Below, in pieces: positions 25,979 to 34,996 of a stretch of DNA of 37,888 bases. The stretch lies in assembly GCA_001897475.1 (NCBI GenBank), contig MKSY01000031.1, forward strand, positions 1 through 37,888, read 5' to 3'. The DNA is from Alphaproteobacteria bacterium 43-37 (GTDB lineage: Bacteria > Pseudomonadota > Alphaproteobacteria > 43-37). The position numbers and the translations under genes were made by a program. The notes beneath the pieces were generated by a model. The model was not told the DNA's origin. It saw only the letters and a list, made by a program, of their open reading frames with translations, and ran no database searches. Positions within the stretch are counted from its first letter, which is position 1. Each line of letters starts with the position of its first letter.

Positions 25979-28216
25979 TTATTCCCCTTGCGCAATACCA
26001 TTGCCTTGAAACACAAGAATCACTCTTGCACCACCTTCTGGCCTATTTTCAAGAATAAGGTTACCCCCATGATCTTCCATGATTTTCTTGACAATCGCAA
26101 GTCCCAATCCAGTTCCCTTGGCTTTTGTGGTCACGTATGGTTCCGCCAAACTATCGATCAAATTGAGCGGCAATCCTTTACCCGTATCTTCAACAATGAT
26201 CCGAACTCCAGAACTATTATCAATGGTCAGCTTAACTTCACCATTTTTCTGCCCAGTTTCATTCATCATCGTGTAAACAGAATCTAGCGCATTTTGCAAA
26301 AGGTTAGTGAGAGCCTGAGAAACAAGCCTTCTATCACAATTTAACGAGACCGACATACCTTTAGCCTCAAACACAAAATTGACATGATTATGGACGTTTT
26401 TCTGCAAGAAAAGGGCCTGCTCAGCAATTTCAGTAAGGTTTTCGATAGCCATATTTGGAGCAGGCATTCTGGCAAATGCAGAGAACTCATCAACCATTCG
26501 CCCAATATCTTCAACCTGGCGAATTATGGTCTCTGTACAAGCTTTGAAAATTTCTGGGTCTGACTTTACTTCATCCATATACTTACGCTGAAGCCTTTCA
26601 GCCGAAAGCTGAATGGGCGTTAGAGGGTTTTTAATTTCGTGTGCAATACGCCTAGCCACATCTGACCAAGCAGCTTTACGCTGCGCCGAAACCAAAGCTG
26701 TCATATCGTCAAATGTCACCACATACCCAATAACCTGACTTTCATTCCTCTCAACAACAAAGCGCACAAAAAGGGTTTTAGTGGCTTTACCGCGTGACAA
26801 AATCACCTGCCCTTCATATGTACGCCCCCCACCATATTGGGCGTGAGCAAACAATTCTGCCATTTCTGGAACCACCTGTACCAATGGCTCATTAACCATA
26901 TTCCCCAAAGGAATTTCAAGCAGGTGGCTGGCTGACTGGTTGGGAAGGTTAATGTGCCCTTTTTCATCAAGACCTATAACACCAGCCGACACGCCATCTA
27001 AGACAGATTCTGTAAATTGCCTACGTGCATCTAATTGATGGTTTGCCTGCACGAGCTCATCTCGCTGCTGCCCAAGTTGAGTTGCCATACGATTGAAAGC
27101 CCGACTCAAAGACAAAAGCTCTTCTTCAGCCGTATCCTCTTCCACCCTAACTTTCAGATCACCTTGCCTAATTTTCTCCGAAGCTACGACCAGCCTTCGA
27201 ATAGGCCTTGTAAGCTGAGTGGAGAATGTTAAACCAATCCAAATGGCACCAAGCAGAAGAAGGACAGCCACAAGAGCAAAGATCAACGCAAACCGGATTT
27301 CAATTTGCGATTGCTTGCCTTTCAATAGATTATATTCACTCACGGCTGATAGTGTTTCGTAGCGATGATTCAAAACAGTTGGATCCACGAATCGACCAAT
27401 ATAAAGAAGGATACCCTGGGTACGATCCAGCAAGACTAAAGCTCGTACCCGTTCTCCGCTTTCATTTGCCAAAACGACCACATCCCCATTAAAAGCACGC
27501 TCAACCGCCCATTGTGGAATCATCTCAAACTCCAACGTGAATGTTAAATTAGAGCGTGCCAGAATCTGATGATTGGTATCAAAAATGATCGCTTCAGGGA
27601 CTGACCTTAACCGCGTTAAATCTGTTAGCTTAACACTAGCGGTCTGCATCTTCATCCGCAGCAGGCTAATATCTTGCATAAATTCACGACCAATGGAAAC
27701 AGCATCTGACCGGATAAGCTTGCGATGCTCCTTAAGGTAAGCATCAGCAACCGCAAGAGAGTTATTTAATGCTTTTTCAACACGCTCACTAAACCATGAC
27801 TGCAAACCAAAATTGAAAAATAAAACCGAGAAAATAGCCACCAGAATAGCTGGCATAACAGCTAGGAAACTAAAAAGCATCACCAGTTTGACGTGCAGCC
27901 TTGACCCAGCCAATCCTCTTCGTCGCGCCACCCAAATCTCCACTAGCTTTCGCGAAACGAAAAGCGCCAGCAATAGCAACAGGATAAGATCGACGTTAAT
28001 AAGGATCAGAACGATATGGGGTGACGAAGCAAGCTGGTCTGTATTGGAAAGAGCAATGAAGGTAGCAATACCAGATGATATCGCACAAATAATGAGGATA
28101 TAGGGAAAACGCCCCGTTAAATAATCAGAAAAATTTTTAAACTTAGAAAATGTTAAGTGGGCTAGACCCCTAGGCTCGCCATTGAGCCAGCTTCTATCCC
28201 ACTTAAACATAGGCAT
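25979..28216 (-). CDS. ntrY: Sensor histidine kinase NtrY
   Basis: This encodes 745 residues. Membrane segments lie at about 38-57, 67-87, 112-134 and 310-331, with a periplasmic sensor region of about 175 residues between the third and fourth. Then come HAMP (about 332-385), PAS (about 400-510), the H-box ARRIAHEIKNPLTP with His526, the N-box NLLQNALDSV, and ATP-binding motifs EDTGKGLP and KGTGLGLAIV. It phosphorylates NtrX in response to a nitrogen- or redox-related cue. It lies 6 bp after the Fis-like gene and 8 bp before ntrX. All catalytic motifs are intact. Confidence 0.97.
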   Translation of the reverse strand: MPMFKWDRSWLNGEPRGLAHLTFSKFKNFSDYLTGRFPYILIICAISSGIATFIALSNTDQLASSPHIVLILINVDLILLLLLALFVSRKLVEIWVARRRGLAGSRLHVKLVMLFSFLAVMPAILVAIFSVLFFNFGLQSWFSERVEKALNNSLAVADAYLKEHRKLIRSDAVSIGREFMQDISLLRMKMQTASVKLTDLTRLRSVPEAIIFDTNHQILARSNLTFTLEFEMIPQWAVERAFNGDVVVLANESGERVRALVLLDRTQGILLYIGRFVDPTVLNHRYETLSAVSEYNLLKGKQSQIEIRFALIFALVAVLLLLGAIWIGLTFSTQLTRPIRRLVVASEKIRQGDLKVRVEEDTAEEELLSLSRAFNRMATQLGQQRDELVQANHQLDARRQFTESVLDGVSAGVIGLDEKGHINLPNQSASHLLEIPLGNMVNEPLVQVVPEMAELFAHAQYGGGRTYEGQVILSRGKATKTLFVRFVVERNESQVIGYVVTFDDMTALVSAQRKAAWSDVARRIAHEIKNPLTPIQLSAERLQRKYMDEVKSDPEIFKACTETIIRQVEDIGRMVDEFSAFARMPAPNMAIENLTEIAEQALFLQKNVHNHVNFVFEAKGMSVSLNCDRRLVSQALTNLLQNALDSVYTMMNETGQKNGEVKLTIDNSSGVRIIVEDTGKGLPLNLIDSLAEPYVTTKAKGTGLGLAIVKKIMEDHGGNLILENRPEGGARVILVFQGNGIAQGE

Positions 28217-28222
28217 AACCGG

Positions 28223-28573
28223 TTATGCAGCAACTTTTGTTGCGTTTTTAGAACGACGACGAACTGAAATGCTGTAACGGCGAATTTTTTTACGCAGTGT
28301 GTTTCTATTAATACCCAAAACCTCAGCGGTTTTGATCTGGTTACCACGCAATCTATCCAAAACTAACGTGATTAATGGCTTCTCCAACTCACCCAATACG
28401 CAATCATAAAGCTGGCCTATGGGGAGCCTGCCCTCATGGGCATCCAAGTATGTTTCTAGGTGGCGCGCTATAGAATCACTTAAGCCGTTAAACATTGATC
28501 CGCTTGCCGCATTTGCTTCGGCTTGTTTTGTTGCAATATTGGTAACGTTATCAATTTCTTTTGCTTTGTACAT
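28223..28573 (-). CDS. Stand-alone Fis-type DNA-binding protein equal to the NtrC C-terminus
   Basis: This encodes 116 residues from the ATG at 28573 (GAGAGA just upstream), or 120 from a GTG at 28585. The part from SMFNGLSDSIARHLETYLDAH onward matches the end of alphaproteobacterial NtrC by eye: GQLYDCVLGELEKPLITLVL, then the HTH RGNQIKTAEVLGINRNTLRK, then a basic tail RRYSISVRRRSKN. The receiver and AAA+ domains of NtrC are absent and no ntrB is present, though the flanks (dusB upstream, ntrY-ntrX downstream) are where ntrB-ntrC normally sit. So it looks like a surviving NtrC DNA-binding domain acting as a Fis-like protein. It lies 8-20 bp after dusB and 6 bp before ntrY. Confidence 0.88.
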   Translation of the reverse strand: MYKAKEIDNVTNIATKQAEANAASGSMFNGLSDSIARHLETYLDAHEGRLPIGQLYDCVLGELEKPLITLVLDRLRGNQIKTAEVLGINRNTLRKKIRRYSISVRRRSKNATKVAA

Positions 28574-28593
28574 TTTCTCTCTCACACTTTTTC

Positions 28594-29568
28594 TTAATTC
28601 ATTTTTGGTTTATAAAATGCTTCAATCAACCGCTTCATCTCGAGATGATTCTCAGCACGGTTAATTGAAACGCGAAACTCTGATGATTCTGAAAGCCCCT
28701 TGCTATACCAGCCAATATGTTTTCTGGCAATTCGAATCCCAGCATACTCTCCATAATAGATTAACATATCCTCTAAGTGTTCTAACACTAACCCCATCTG
28801 CTCATCGAGCGGCGGGTCAGAAAATCGTCTATTATTTTTTAAATAATTTATTACCTGGTTTAAAAACCACGGACGACCATACGCCCCCCTTCCAATCATA
28901 ACACCATCCGCCCCAGATATTTCAAGTACTTTTTTTGCATCTTCAAGAGTTGTGATATCTCCGTTAGCAATAACGGGGATATTAACAGCTTTTTTTACCT
29001 GGGATATAAACTGCCAATCAGAACGACCGTTATAAAGCTGACATCGCGTCCGACCATGTACAGTTATCATTTTAACACCACAGTCTTCGGCAATTTTAGC
29101 CAACCGGGGTGCGTTCCGAGAATTATCATCCCAACCCGTTCTCATCTTGAGAGTAACCGGGACTTTTACGGCATTAACAGTTGCTGAAATAATAGCAGAT
29201 GCCTTTTGTTCATCCCTCATCAGCGCTGATCCAGCATGCCCATTCACCACCTTTTTAACGGGACAACCCATATTAATGTCAATAATATGTGCTCCCATCT
29301 CTTCATTTAACTGGGCTGCTTTTGCCATTACCTTAGGTTCACAGCCTGCCAATTGGACAGCCATAGGGGATTCTTCAGAGGATTTTTGCGCCATCTTCAT
29401 GGACTGCCTCGTTTCACGAATCATGGCCTCACTGGCAATCATCTCTGAAACGACCATGCCAACGCCTAAACGCTTAACAAGACGACGGAAAGGCATATCG
29501 GTAACACCTGACATAGGAGCCAGAATAACTGGGTTATCCAGTTGAATTGAACCAATACAAATTCCCAT
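28594..29568 (-). CDS. dusB: tRNA-dihydrouridine synthase DusB
   Basis: This encodes 324 residues, an FMN enzyme reducing uridines in the tRNA D-loop. Signatures are VILAPMSGVTDMPFRR, IDINMGCPVKKVVNG with the catalytic Cys, KMRTGWDD, TVHGRTRCQLY and GADGVMIGRGAYGRPW. Length is normal. This is the nifR3 position at the head of the alphaproteobacterial ntr operon; here it is followed directly by the Fis-like gene. It is divergent from ispD with 85 bp between. Confidence 0.97.
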   Translation of the reverse strand: MGICIGSIQLDNPVILAPMSGVTDMPFRRLVKRLGVGMVVSEMIASEAMIRETRQSMKMAQKSSEESPMAVQLAGCEPKVMAKAAQLNEEMGAHIIDINMGCPVKKVVNGHAGSALMRDEQKASAIISATVNAVKVPVTLKMRTGWDDNSRNAPRLAKIAEDCGVKMITVHGRTRCQLYNGRSDWQFISQVKKAVNIPVIANGDITTLEDAKKVLEISGADGVMIGRGAYGRPWFLNQVINYLKNNRRFSDPPLDEQMGLVLEHLEDMLIYYGEYAGIRIARKHIGWYSKGLSESSEFRVSINRAENHLEMKRLIEAFYKPKMN

Positions 29569-29653
29569 ATCCTAAACCGCATTAATTGTATATAAAGGTC
29601 TCAATATTGACCCGAGGTGCATAATACTCCTTTCATAAAGAAGAGCAAGGGAA

Positions 29654-30361
29654 ATGAGCGCAAAAAATGCAAAAAACAGCAACCGATGTGTCATTGCCCT
29701 AATTCTTGCAGGCGGCAGAGGCACACGCATGGGGGCAAATACCCCCAAACAGTACTTAGCACTCAACGGAAAAGTAGCCTTTCAATGGGCACTGGAAAAC
29801 TTTGAGAAAAACACCAACATAAACTTCACCCTCCCCATTGTTCATCATGAAGACGCTTCATTGTTTGAGCAAAATATTTTGAGCAGCTCTGCCAAAAGAC
29901 TGCCTCCATGCTTTGGCGGGATAGAGCGAACTGACTCAGTCTATGCAGGCCTACAGGCCATAGAAATGATTCATCCAACACATGTTCTGATTCATGACGC
30001 TGCTAGGCCTGCCACGAATCAGCATTTAATCAACCGTGTTTTGGATAACCTTAACAACCAGGATGGCATCATTCCCGCTATATCAATTGTCGATACGCTA
30101 AGACGCAAAAATGCTGATGATACTTATAGTGATGTGGACCGCTCAAATTTATATAGCATTCAAACACCACAAGGATTTCCTTATCAAGCATTGAAAAAGG
30201 CTTACGAGCAATATTTCCAAAAGCAGCCATTTAAGGCTACCGATGATGCCGGCATATTCTCTTGGGCGGGACATACTGTAACGTATGTTCAAGGCTGCGA
30301 GTACAACAAGAAACTAACTCTTCCAGATGATTTAGCATTTTTAAGCAAGGTAATTTCATGA
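29654..30361 (+). CDS. ispD: 2-C-methyl-D-erythritol 4-phosphate cytidylyltransferase
   Basis: This encodes 235 residues; it adds CMP to MEP in the non-mevalonate isoprenoid pathway. The CTP-binding loop is [20 protein letters not shown]; the active-site block is [25 protein letters not shown] and ATDDAGIF complete the family signature. AAGGG lies just before the ATG. It overlaps ispF by 4 bp; in many alphaproteobacteria the two are fused, whereas here they are separate proteins. Confidence 0.96.
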   Translation: MSAKNAKNSNRCVIALILAGGRGTRMGANTPKQYLALNGKVAFQWALENFEKNTNINFTLPIVHHEDASLFEQNILSSSAKRLPPCFGGIERTDSVYAGLQAIEMIHPTHVLIHDAARPATNQHLINRVLDNLNNQDGIIPAISIVDTLRRKNADDTYSDVDRSNLYSIQTPQGFPYQALKKAYEQYFQKQPFKATDDAGIFSWAGHTVTYVQGCEYNKKLTLPDDLAFLSKVIS

Positions 30362-30852
30362 TTCCTGATATTCGAACTGGGTTTGGCTTTGATGTCCACA
30401 GGCTGATTCCTGGCGACGGCATGTATTTAGGCGGAGTTTTTATCCCAGGCAAATTCGCTTTATTAGGCCACTCAGATGCCGATGCTCTTCTTCATGCCAT
30501 ATGCGATGCAATTCTTGGGGCCATAGGCGAAGAAGATATAGGCCGACACTTTCCACCTTCTGACCCTCAGTGGGCAGGTGCGGCATCAGATCAATTTGTC
30601 CTACACGCCGTTTCCTTGTTGAATCAGCGCGGTGGCAGGCTACTCAATGTTGACACCCTCATCATTTGCGAAACGCCAAAGATCGGACCCCATCGAGCTA
30701 TGATCCGCGAAAGGTTAGGTCAAATCCTCTCATTACCTCAAGATCGAGTTAATGTGAAAGCAACGACAACAGAAACGTTAGGGTTTACCGGCAGAAAAGA
30801 GGGCCTCGCAGCACAAGCTGCCGTTTCCATTTTTATGGGGCATTTTGCATGA
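30358..30852 (+). CDS. ispF: 2-C-methyl-D-erythritol 2,4-cyclodiphosphate synthase
   Basis: This encodes 164 residues. It cyclises the CDP-ME phosphate with loss of CMP. The metal-binding FGFDVHRL (Asp12, His14), [31 protein letters not shown] and the C-terminal [16 protein letters not shown] are all present. Length is normal. It overlaps ispD and pgpA by 4 bp each. Confidence 0.97.
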   Translation: MIPDIRTGFGFDVHRLIPGDGMYLGGVFIPGKFALLGHSDADALLHAICDAILGAIGEEDIGRHFPPSDPQWAGAASDQFVLHAVSLLNQRGGRLLNVDTLIICETPKIGPHRAMIRERLGQILSLPQDRVNVKATTTETLGFTGRKEGLAAQAAVSIFMGHFA

Positions 30853-31343
30853 AGAAAATACTACCTCACTTGGCCCTTGCCTTCATTTCAATGGGTATAG
30901 GTAGACTCACCCCCGCCCCAGGAACCATAAGCTCTCTTTTGGCCTTGTGCTTAGCTTGGTGTATTCCAACAACAAATTTCTATATAGCGTTACCCATCCT
31001 ACTCATTGGTCTAACCATAATAAGCCTTATCGCAATCAATATACACTTGACATTCGCCAACCCCACAAAAGACCCTGGGTACATCGTGATTGATGAATGT
31101 ATTGGGATGTGGATAGCTTTGCTCATCAGCCCACTGGGCTTGATTTGGCAGAGCATTGCTTTCGTTTTTTTTCGCGTTCTTGACATTAAAAAACCTGGCA
31201 TTATTGGATATGTTGACGGCCTTTCATATAAGAACACCTTCCAACACTCCATCATCATCATTGCCGATGACGTGGTGGCGGGGATCATAGCTGGCGGGCT
31301 CACAACACTCATCAAGATTATTTATCATTACTGGCAATTTTAA
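30849..31343 (+). CDS. pgpA: Phosphatidylglycerophosphatase A
   Basis: This encodes 164 residues, an inner-membrane enzyme that dephosphorylates PGP to phosphatidylglycerol. The PgpA features are the early [18 protein letters not shown], the acidic motif [14 protein letters not shown], and [11 protein letters not shown] with [10 protein letters not shown]. Three to four hydrophobic segments are visible. It is last in the ispD-ispF-pgpA operon and converges on coq7 with 52 bp between and no clear hairpin. Confidence 0.93.
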   Translation: MKKILPHLALAFISMGIGRLTPAPGTISSLLALCLAWCIPTTNFYIALPILLIGLTIISLIAINIHLTFANPTKDPGYIVIDECIGMWIALLISPLGLIWQSIAFVFFRVLDIKKPGIIGYVDGLSYKNTFQHSIIIIADDVVAGIIAGGLTTLIKIIYHYWQF

Positions 31344-31395
31344 CTATAAGGGCAAATGTTTAACGCATTGAAGTTATGTGTTAGAGCAGTTTGGA

Positions 31396-31944
31396 TTAAA
31401 AGCGTTTAGACAACCATATGGCGGTCTTTGAGACACCCTTGATAACAGTTGTTAGCGCACGATAGCCAACCGCTTGCTCAGCCCCTAGGCTTAGAGCCAT
31501 ATTCTTATGCAAAACTTCCTCTGCCTGACAATGCACTATCGTTTGCAATAATTCACCAGCAGTCTGGTTATCCTGGTTATCTTGCATAAGAGCATTTTTC
31601 TGCTCTTCATAATGCTCATCAATAACCTCCTCCACAGCGACAGTGCACGCCAATGCAACCTTCTCCCCCATAAATGCCGTAAGCGCTCCCACAGCATACG
31701 CTCCAACATGCCAGAGAGGTGAAAAAAACGTTGGCCGCACCCGGCGCTGTCGGATGAGATCATCAAATTTTCTCAGATGATCTTCTTCATGAGCTAGCAT
31801 TTCCCTTAATGTATCACCCAAAGGAGAACACCCTAGAACAGCCAACTGACCTTTATAAATTTGAACAGCCCCACTCTCACCAGCATGATCCACGCGGATC
31901 ATAGCGTGTGTGTTACGTTTTTGATTTCTCTCTTTTTTGTGCAT
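31396..31944 (-). CDS. coq7: Demethoxyubiquinone hydroxylase Coq7
   Basis: This encodes 182 residues. It is a di-iron enzyme that hydroxylates the ubiquinone ring. The iron ligands appear in DHAGESGAVQIY, LAHEEDHLRKF (ExxH) and CTVAVEEVIDEHYEEQ, with a final Glu/His pair in CQAEEVLHKN. The true start could be Met15 (MIRVDHAG), since the first 14 residues are polar and variable. Its 5' end lies inside a 195-bp direct repeat: a second, truncated copy of this 5' end is found beside dsbB at 34920-34996. It was probably once directly downstream of dsbB. Confidence 0.96.
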   Translation of the reverse strand: MHKKERNQKRNTHAMIRVDHAGESGAVQIYKGQLAVLGCSPLGDTLREMLAHEEDHLRKFDDLIRQRRVRPTFFSPLWHVGAYAVGALTAFMGEKVALACTVAVEEVIDEHYEEQKNALMQDNQDNQTAGELLQTIVHCQAEEVLHKNMALSLGAEQAVGYRALTTVIKGVSKTAIWLSKRF

Positions 31945-32062
31945 ACATCAGCCCCCCCAAAAGAATCAATGTGAACAAGCCATTCCAGTTAGCCATACTC
32001 AACCCCAAAAATGACCATGTTATTTTGTCACAGCGGGCTGGGGCTTTGTCTTCTATTAGCTT
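31868..32062. repeat. 195-bp direct repeat, left copy (coq7 5' end plus dsbB 3' end)
   Basis: It aligns without gaps to 34920-35114 (constant offset 3052) and differs at roughly a dozen positions, most of them clustered in about 14 bp at 31905-31918. The match stops sharply at both ends. The left copy carries the working coq7 start and a dead dsbB tail. Confidence 0.96.
31913..32062 (-). pseudogene. dsbB 3' remnant
   Basis: The minus strand reads KLIEDKAPARCDKITW and on to the end of DsbB, stopping at TAA 31913-31915. It matches the last 49 codons of the intact dsbB at 34965-35456, and there is no start. The tail reads REKSKT where the intact gene has RKKSKQ. It is the left half of the duplication created by the inserted segment. 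Confidence 0.9.
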
Positions 32063-32124
32063 GCCTTTATCTTATTACCATTGCAAGATTATTTCCAAGA
32101 AAAACCAAACGATTTAATAATACT

Positions 32125-32880
32125 CTATAGCTCATCCTTAAGTGAACCCAAATATTTTTCTTTCAATGCTTGCAAGCCCTCTTCCCACGCACGCTCTTGT
32201 GCGCTTACACTATCACTATCCGCGGCATGAAGCTCTTGCATCTTGGAGATCAGCATATGTTTTTTAAACTCCGCCAAATTTTTATCCGCCGTTTCCACAT
32301 CAATCTGGCAACGAAACATAAGCTCGCATTCATACCTGTTATTGGTTCGCGCGCATTCACCACTCGGATGGAAAGACTCGCACGTGCGGGAGATAAGCTT
32401 TCCTGTATGCTCATTGCAGTTAGAACTCAAACTGCGCTGGGCTTCTTGCTTTTGGCGATCACATTCTTGCTGCTGATCAACCTTCATTTGATTGATCTTA
32501 GCTTGCATCATCTGAACGTATTTTTCGCTAATACTTTCCTTCTTTTTACTCAACGCGTCATGAGATTTTCTAGCAAGGATCGTCCTCAGCTCGATCGCCT
32601 CGTTCATAAAATCTTCACTTAAACCACCCTCAGAAGTAACTGATTCAGCCAACACTTCAAATTCGTACATCATGGCCATTGCGGGGCCCAAAAGCTTGGT
32701 TATTTGGTAGCGGCCTTTAGGCAAATTGTATTCGGCTGGATCACCCTTGAGCCGCTGCCCCACAAGGGAATCATGGAACGCCTTCCAGGCCAAAGGGTTG
32801 TTTTGCCGATCAACAAAGTGCCCCACCTGCTTCAAACCCTGAGGGCCAATGCGTTCGCAACGCCGTGATATTAGGATTAG
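32125..32880 (-). pseudogene. C-terminal part of a frameshifted secreted lipase-like protein
   Basis: An open frame in a different phase from the lipase part upstream; the phases swap at about 32845-32885, and moving from one to the other needs a +1 (or -2) step. After the swap it reads RIGPQGLKQVGHFVDRQNNP, which continues the lipase frame sensibly, whereas the lipase frame itself ends soon after in an unrelated tail. The rest is about 240 residues, highly charged and rich in Lys, Glu and Gln, with coiled-coil potential (about SKKKESISEKYVQMMQAK) and six cysteines in the last half. No family is recognised. There is no good independent start. It is most simply the downstream half of one gene of about 530 codons broken by an indel. 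Confidence 0.7.
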
Positions 32881-33745
32881 CCGGCCCTTCCACATACAAC
32901 GCCTCTTTGATATGCGCAATAGGGTGTTGGTTTCTTTGGGAATAATCAACAACATAGCTCACATACCCTAAAGGCACAGCAATGTTTTTAGCATGTTGAA
33001 TCACATAGGGAACAGCAATATGCACCCCAATGGTGTTAAAAGCATTCGGATGAGTGTTGTAAATTGTCGTCCTCCGCGCCGCTTCGGCAACCGCACCTGC
33101 GCTGGCTGCTCCCGCTCGAGAGAATCCTTCCAAAATTCCCCGCACCCCCGGCGAATCAAAAACAACCGTATATCTATTGGAAGCAGACTCTGACGATACC
33201 CGTGCATTCAAAAGCTGAGCCAAGGCACCGCCCAATGAGTGGCCTGTTTGAACAACGGAATCAGCCGAGGTCACCTGCGGCTTCACTTGCGCCCACAAAT
33301 GCTCGGCGTCCGCCAACTGATCCGGCGGAATAATACCTTCTAAAAGACGCAAGTTATCATCAACATCAGATCCCCATAAATCATCCGTTCCTCGATGCAC
33401 CATCACATAAGAATAAGCGTTGTTGGCATTCTTTTTGCGCACAGCCATCCCAAAATAGCCATTTTCAACCCGAGCTTCTGTTTGGATCACTTCATAATCT
33501 TTTAAAAAAGGATTCTCAGCCATTTTTTGCTTGAGCGCCTCGTGAGAGTCCTCCTCATAAACAACCGCACTGAGCTCAGCAAGCTCACGGGTGTTGCAAC
33601 TTGTTAACGCCGTCACATTGTAAGGCATACTCGGCGCCGGGACATCTAAAGGTAATGCTTCGTGGGCTACAGCTGCGCTCAGACTCATAAGCCCCATCAA
33701 GACAGAGCTAATCGCAACCCGTAAAGGGTTAAGCAAGTTTTCCAT
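32810..33745 (-). CDS. Secreted class 3 lipase-like alpha/beta hydrolase (N-terminal part of a frameshifted gene)
   Basis: This encodes 311 residues. A signal peptide is clear (VAISSVLMGLMSLSAAVAHEA, cleavage near AHA-type site at 27-29). YVMVHRGTDD (113-122) resembles the oxyanion segment; QTGHSLGGALAQ (167-178) gives nucleophile Ser170; VFDSPGV gives Asp197; a His comes from HPIAHIKEAL (about 274-277). This is the arrangement of lipase-3 type hydrolases of bacteria that act on lipids outside the cell. The last 20 residues (LRTHWPSGFEAGGALC) look out of frame; the neighbouring frame continues better. So either the gene is broken, or the catalytic half is made alone. It lies in the block flanked by 195-bp direct repeats. 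Confidence 0.75.
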   Translation of the reverse strand: MENLLNPLRVAISSVLMGLMSLSAAVAHEALPLDVPAPSMPYNVTALTSCNTRELAELSAVVYEEDSHEALKQKMAENPFLKDYEVIQTEARVENGYFGMAVRKKNANNAYSYVMVHRGTDDLWGSDVDDNLRLLEGIIPPDQLADAEHLWAQVKPQVTSADSVVQTGHSLGGALAQLLNARVSSESASNRYTVVFDSPGVRGILEGFSRAGAASAGAVAEAARRTTIYNTHPNAFNTIGVHIAVPYVIQHAKNIAVPLGYVSYVVDYSQRNQHPIAHIKEALYVEGPANPNITALRTHWPSGFEAGGALC

Positions 33746-33803
33746 AGTGTTATCCTTTTTATAATAAGCCCTTAAATAATAGGCTGGTAAATTTTATTCG
33801 AAA

Positions 33804-34316
33804 TTATGCCTTTTTCCGAAATGCAAAGTAAATATCAAAAACAAACAAAATAACCGTGAAGAAGAAAAGCGCAATAATTGGGATACCTATTATAAGAATA
33901 AGCAGAGCTATAAAAGCAAATCCGCCTAAAAAAAATTCTATTTTGTTATAGTTTATTTGTAGTAAAAGTAAAAACCAACCTGTATAGAACAAGGCAATGC
34001 ATAAATCCATCCATGACCTCGTTTTCTTGTTGTTAAGGAAAATATCCGCATCAAATTTTTTAAAAAATGATAGAGCAAAAACCACCGTTCTTCTCCATAC
34101 ATAATAAATAACTAGCGCATAAGCCACATACGCTGCTATCCAGGCATAGGGGCTGATCTTATTGAAAGTGCTAAGCTTTAAGCCTGATATACAATATAAA
34201 AATGACAAATAAACTCCAGGATGGCCACAGGCGATAAAGGCGAAATACAACCCAGCATCTATTTTGCGTTCCAAAGGAGATTTAGTCTCGATATTGTTGG
34301 GTGAAGCTTGCATCAT
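33804..34316 (-). CDS. Membrane protein of unknown function, tandem paralogue 1
   Basis: This encodes 170 residues with about four hydrophobic segments. It is clearly related to the next gene upstream (34370-34885): both share AGLYFAFIACGHPGVYLSF near residue 18, YxxWRR-VVF-LSFFK, NKKTR or SKKTR, and the same ending VFDIYFAFRKKA / VLDIYFAFRKKA. No known family is recognised. It is AT-richer than the flanking housekeeping genes. It lies between the lipase-like gene and its paralogue, inside the inserted block. Confidence 0.75.
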   Translation of the reverse strand: MMQASPNNIETKSPLERKIDAGLYFAFIACGHPGVYLSFLYCISGLKLSTFNKISPYAWIAAYVAYALVIYYVWRRTVVFALSFFKKFDADIFLNNKKTRSWMDLCIALFYTGWFLLLLQINYNKIEFFLGGFAFIALLILIIGIPIIALFFFTVILFVFDIYFAFRKKA

Positions 34317-34369
34317 GTTATTCCGATTGGGGTTTTACAGCTGCCCTAAAATAGGAAGTTCATTTAGAA

Positions 34370-34885
34370 TTATGCAACGGCCTTTTTCCGAAATGCAAAG
34401 TAAATATCAAGAACGAATAGTATCATCGTAAAAATGATGATCAAAAGCATCCAGAACCCTAATATGATTGCGTAAGATAACTCATGGGCAAACCCGATAA
34501 ATAAGCGCATCTTCATCTTTACGCCTGAAAGGGCCCAATATAAAACAGCATAAAACGCCACCACACCTAGAATCATGAATGGCCGTGTTTTCTTGCTATG
34601 CAGAAAAACATCTGCATTAAACCTTTTAAAAAATGACAGCACAAAAACCACCCCCCGCCGCCATAAGCAGTATATAATAAGGGCAAATAATATGTACTCA
34701 GCGCCCCAAACATAAACACTTATTCTTTCAATAGCGCTAAACTCTATATCAAAAAGTGACCTAAAAAATATAAACGACAAATAAACCCCTGGATGGCCAC
34801 AGGCGATAAAGGCAAAGTACAGTCCAGCAAAAATCCGACATTCCAGCTTAGATTGTGGCTGACTATCGTTGGGTGAATCTTCCAT
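34370..34885 (-). CDS. Membrane protein of unknown function, tandem paralogue 2
   Basis: This encodes 171 residues with about four hydrophobic segments and a short polar N-terminus (MEDSPNDSQPQSKLE). It is the paralogue of the gene at 33804-34316; the shared blocks show tandem duplication followed by considerable divergence. The conserved IACGHPGVYLSF segment, repeated in both, may be functionally important. No family is recognised. The start has AGGAGG 21-26 nt upstream but no ideal site closer; the ATG fits the alignment to the paralogue. Confidence 0.75.
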   Translation of the reverse strand: MEDSPNDSQPQSKLECRIFAGLYFAFIACGHPGVYLSFIFFRSLFDIEFSAIERISVYVWGAEYILFALIIYCLWRRGVVFVLSFFKRFNADVFLHSKKTRPFMILGVVAFYAVLYWALSGVKMKMRLFIGFAHELSYAIILGFWMLLIIIFTMILFVLDIYFAFRKKAVA

Positions 34886-34919
34886 ACCTTAGGGCCTCCT
34901 GATTTTTTAACAACTCTCT

Positions 34920-34996
34920 GCCCCACTCTCACCAGCATGATCCACGCGGATCATAGACTGGGCGTCACTGTTTTGATTTCTTTCTTTTTTGTGCAT
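34920..34996 (-). pseudogene. coq7 5' remnant
   Basis: The minus strand from 34996 reads MHKKERNQNSDAQSMIRVDH and then AGESGA, the first 25 or so codons of Coq7, and is then cut at 34920 by unrelated sequence. It overlaps the end of dsbB by 32 bp, just as the working coq7 would have done in the ancestral order. Confidence 0.9.
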
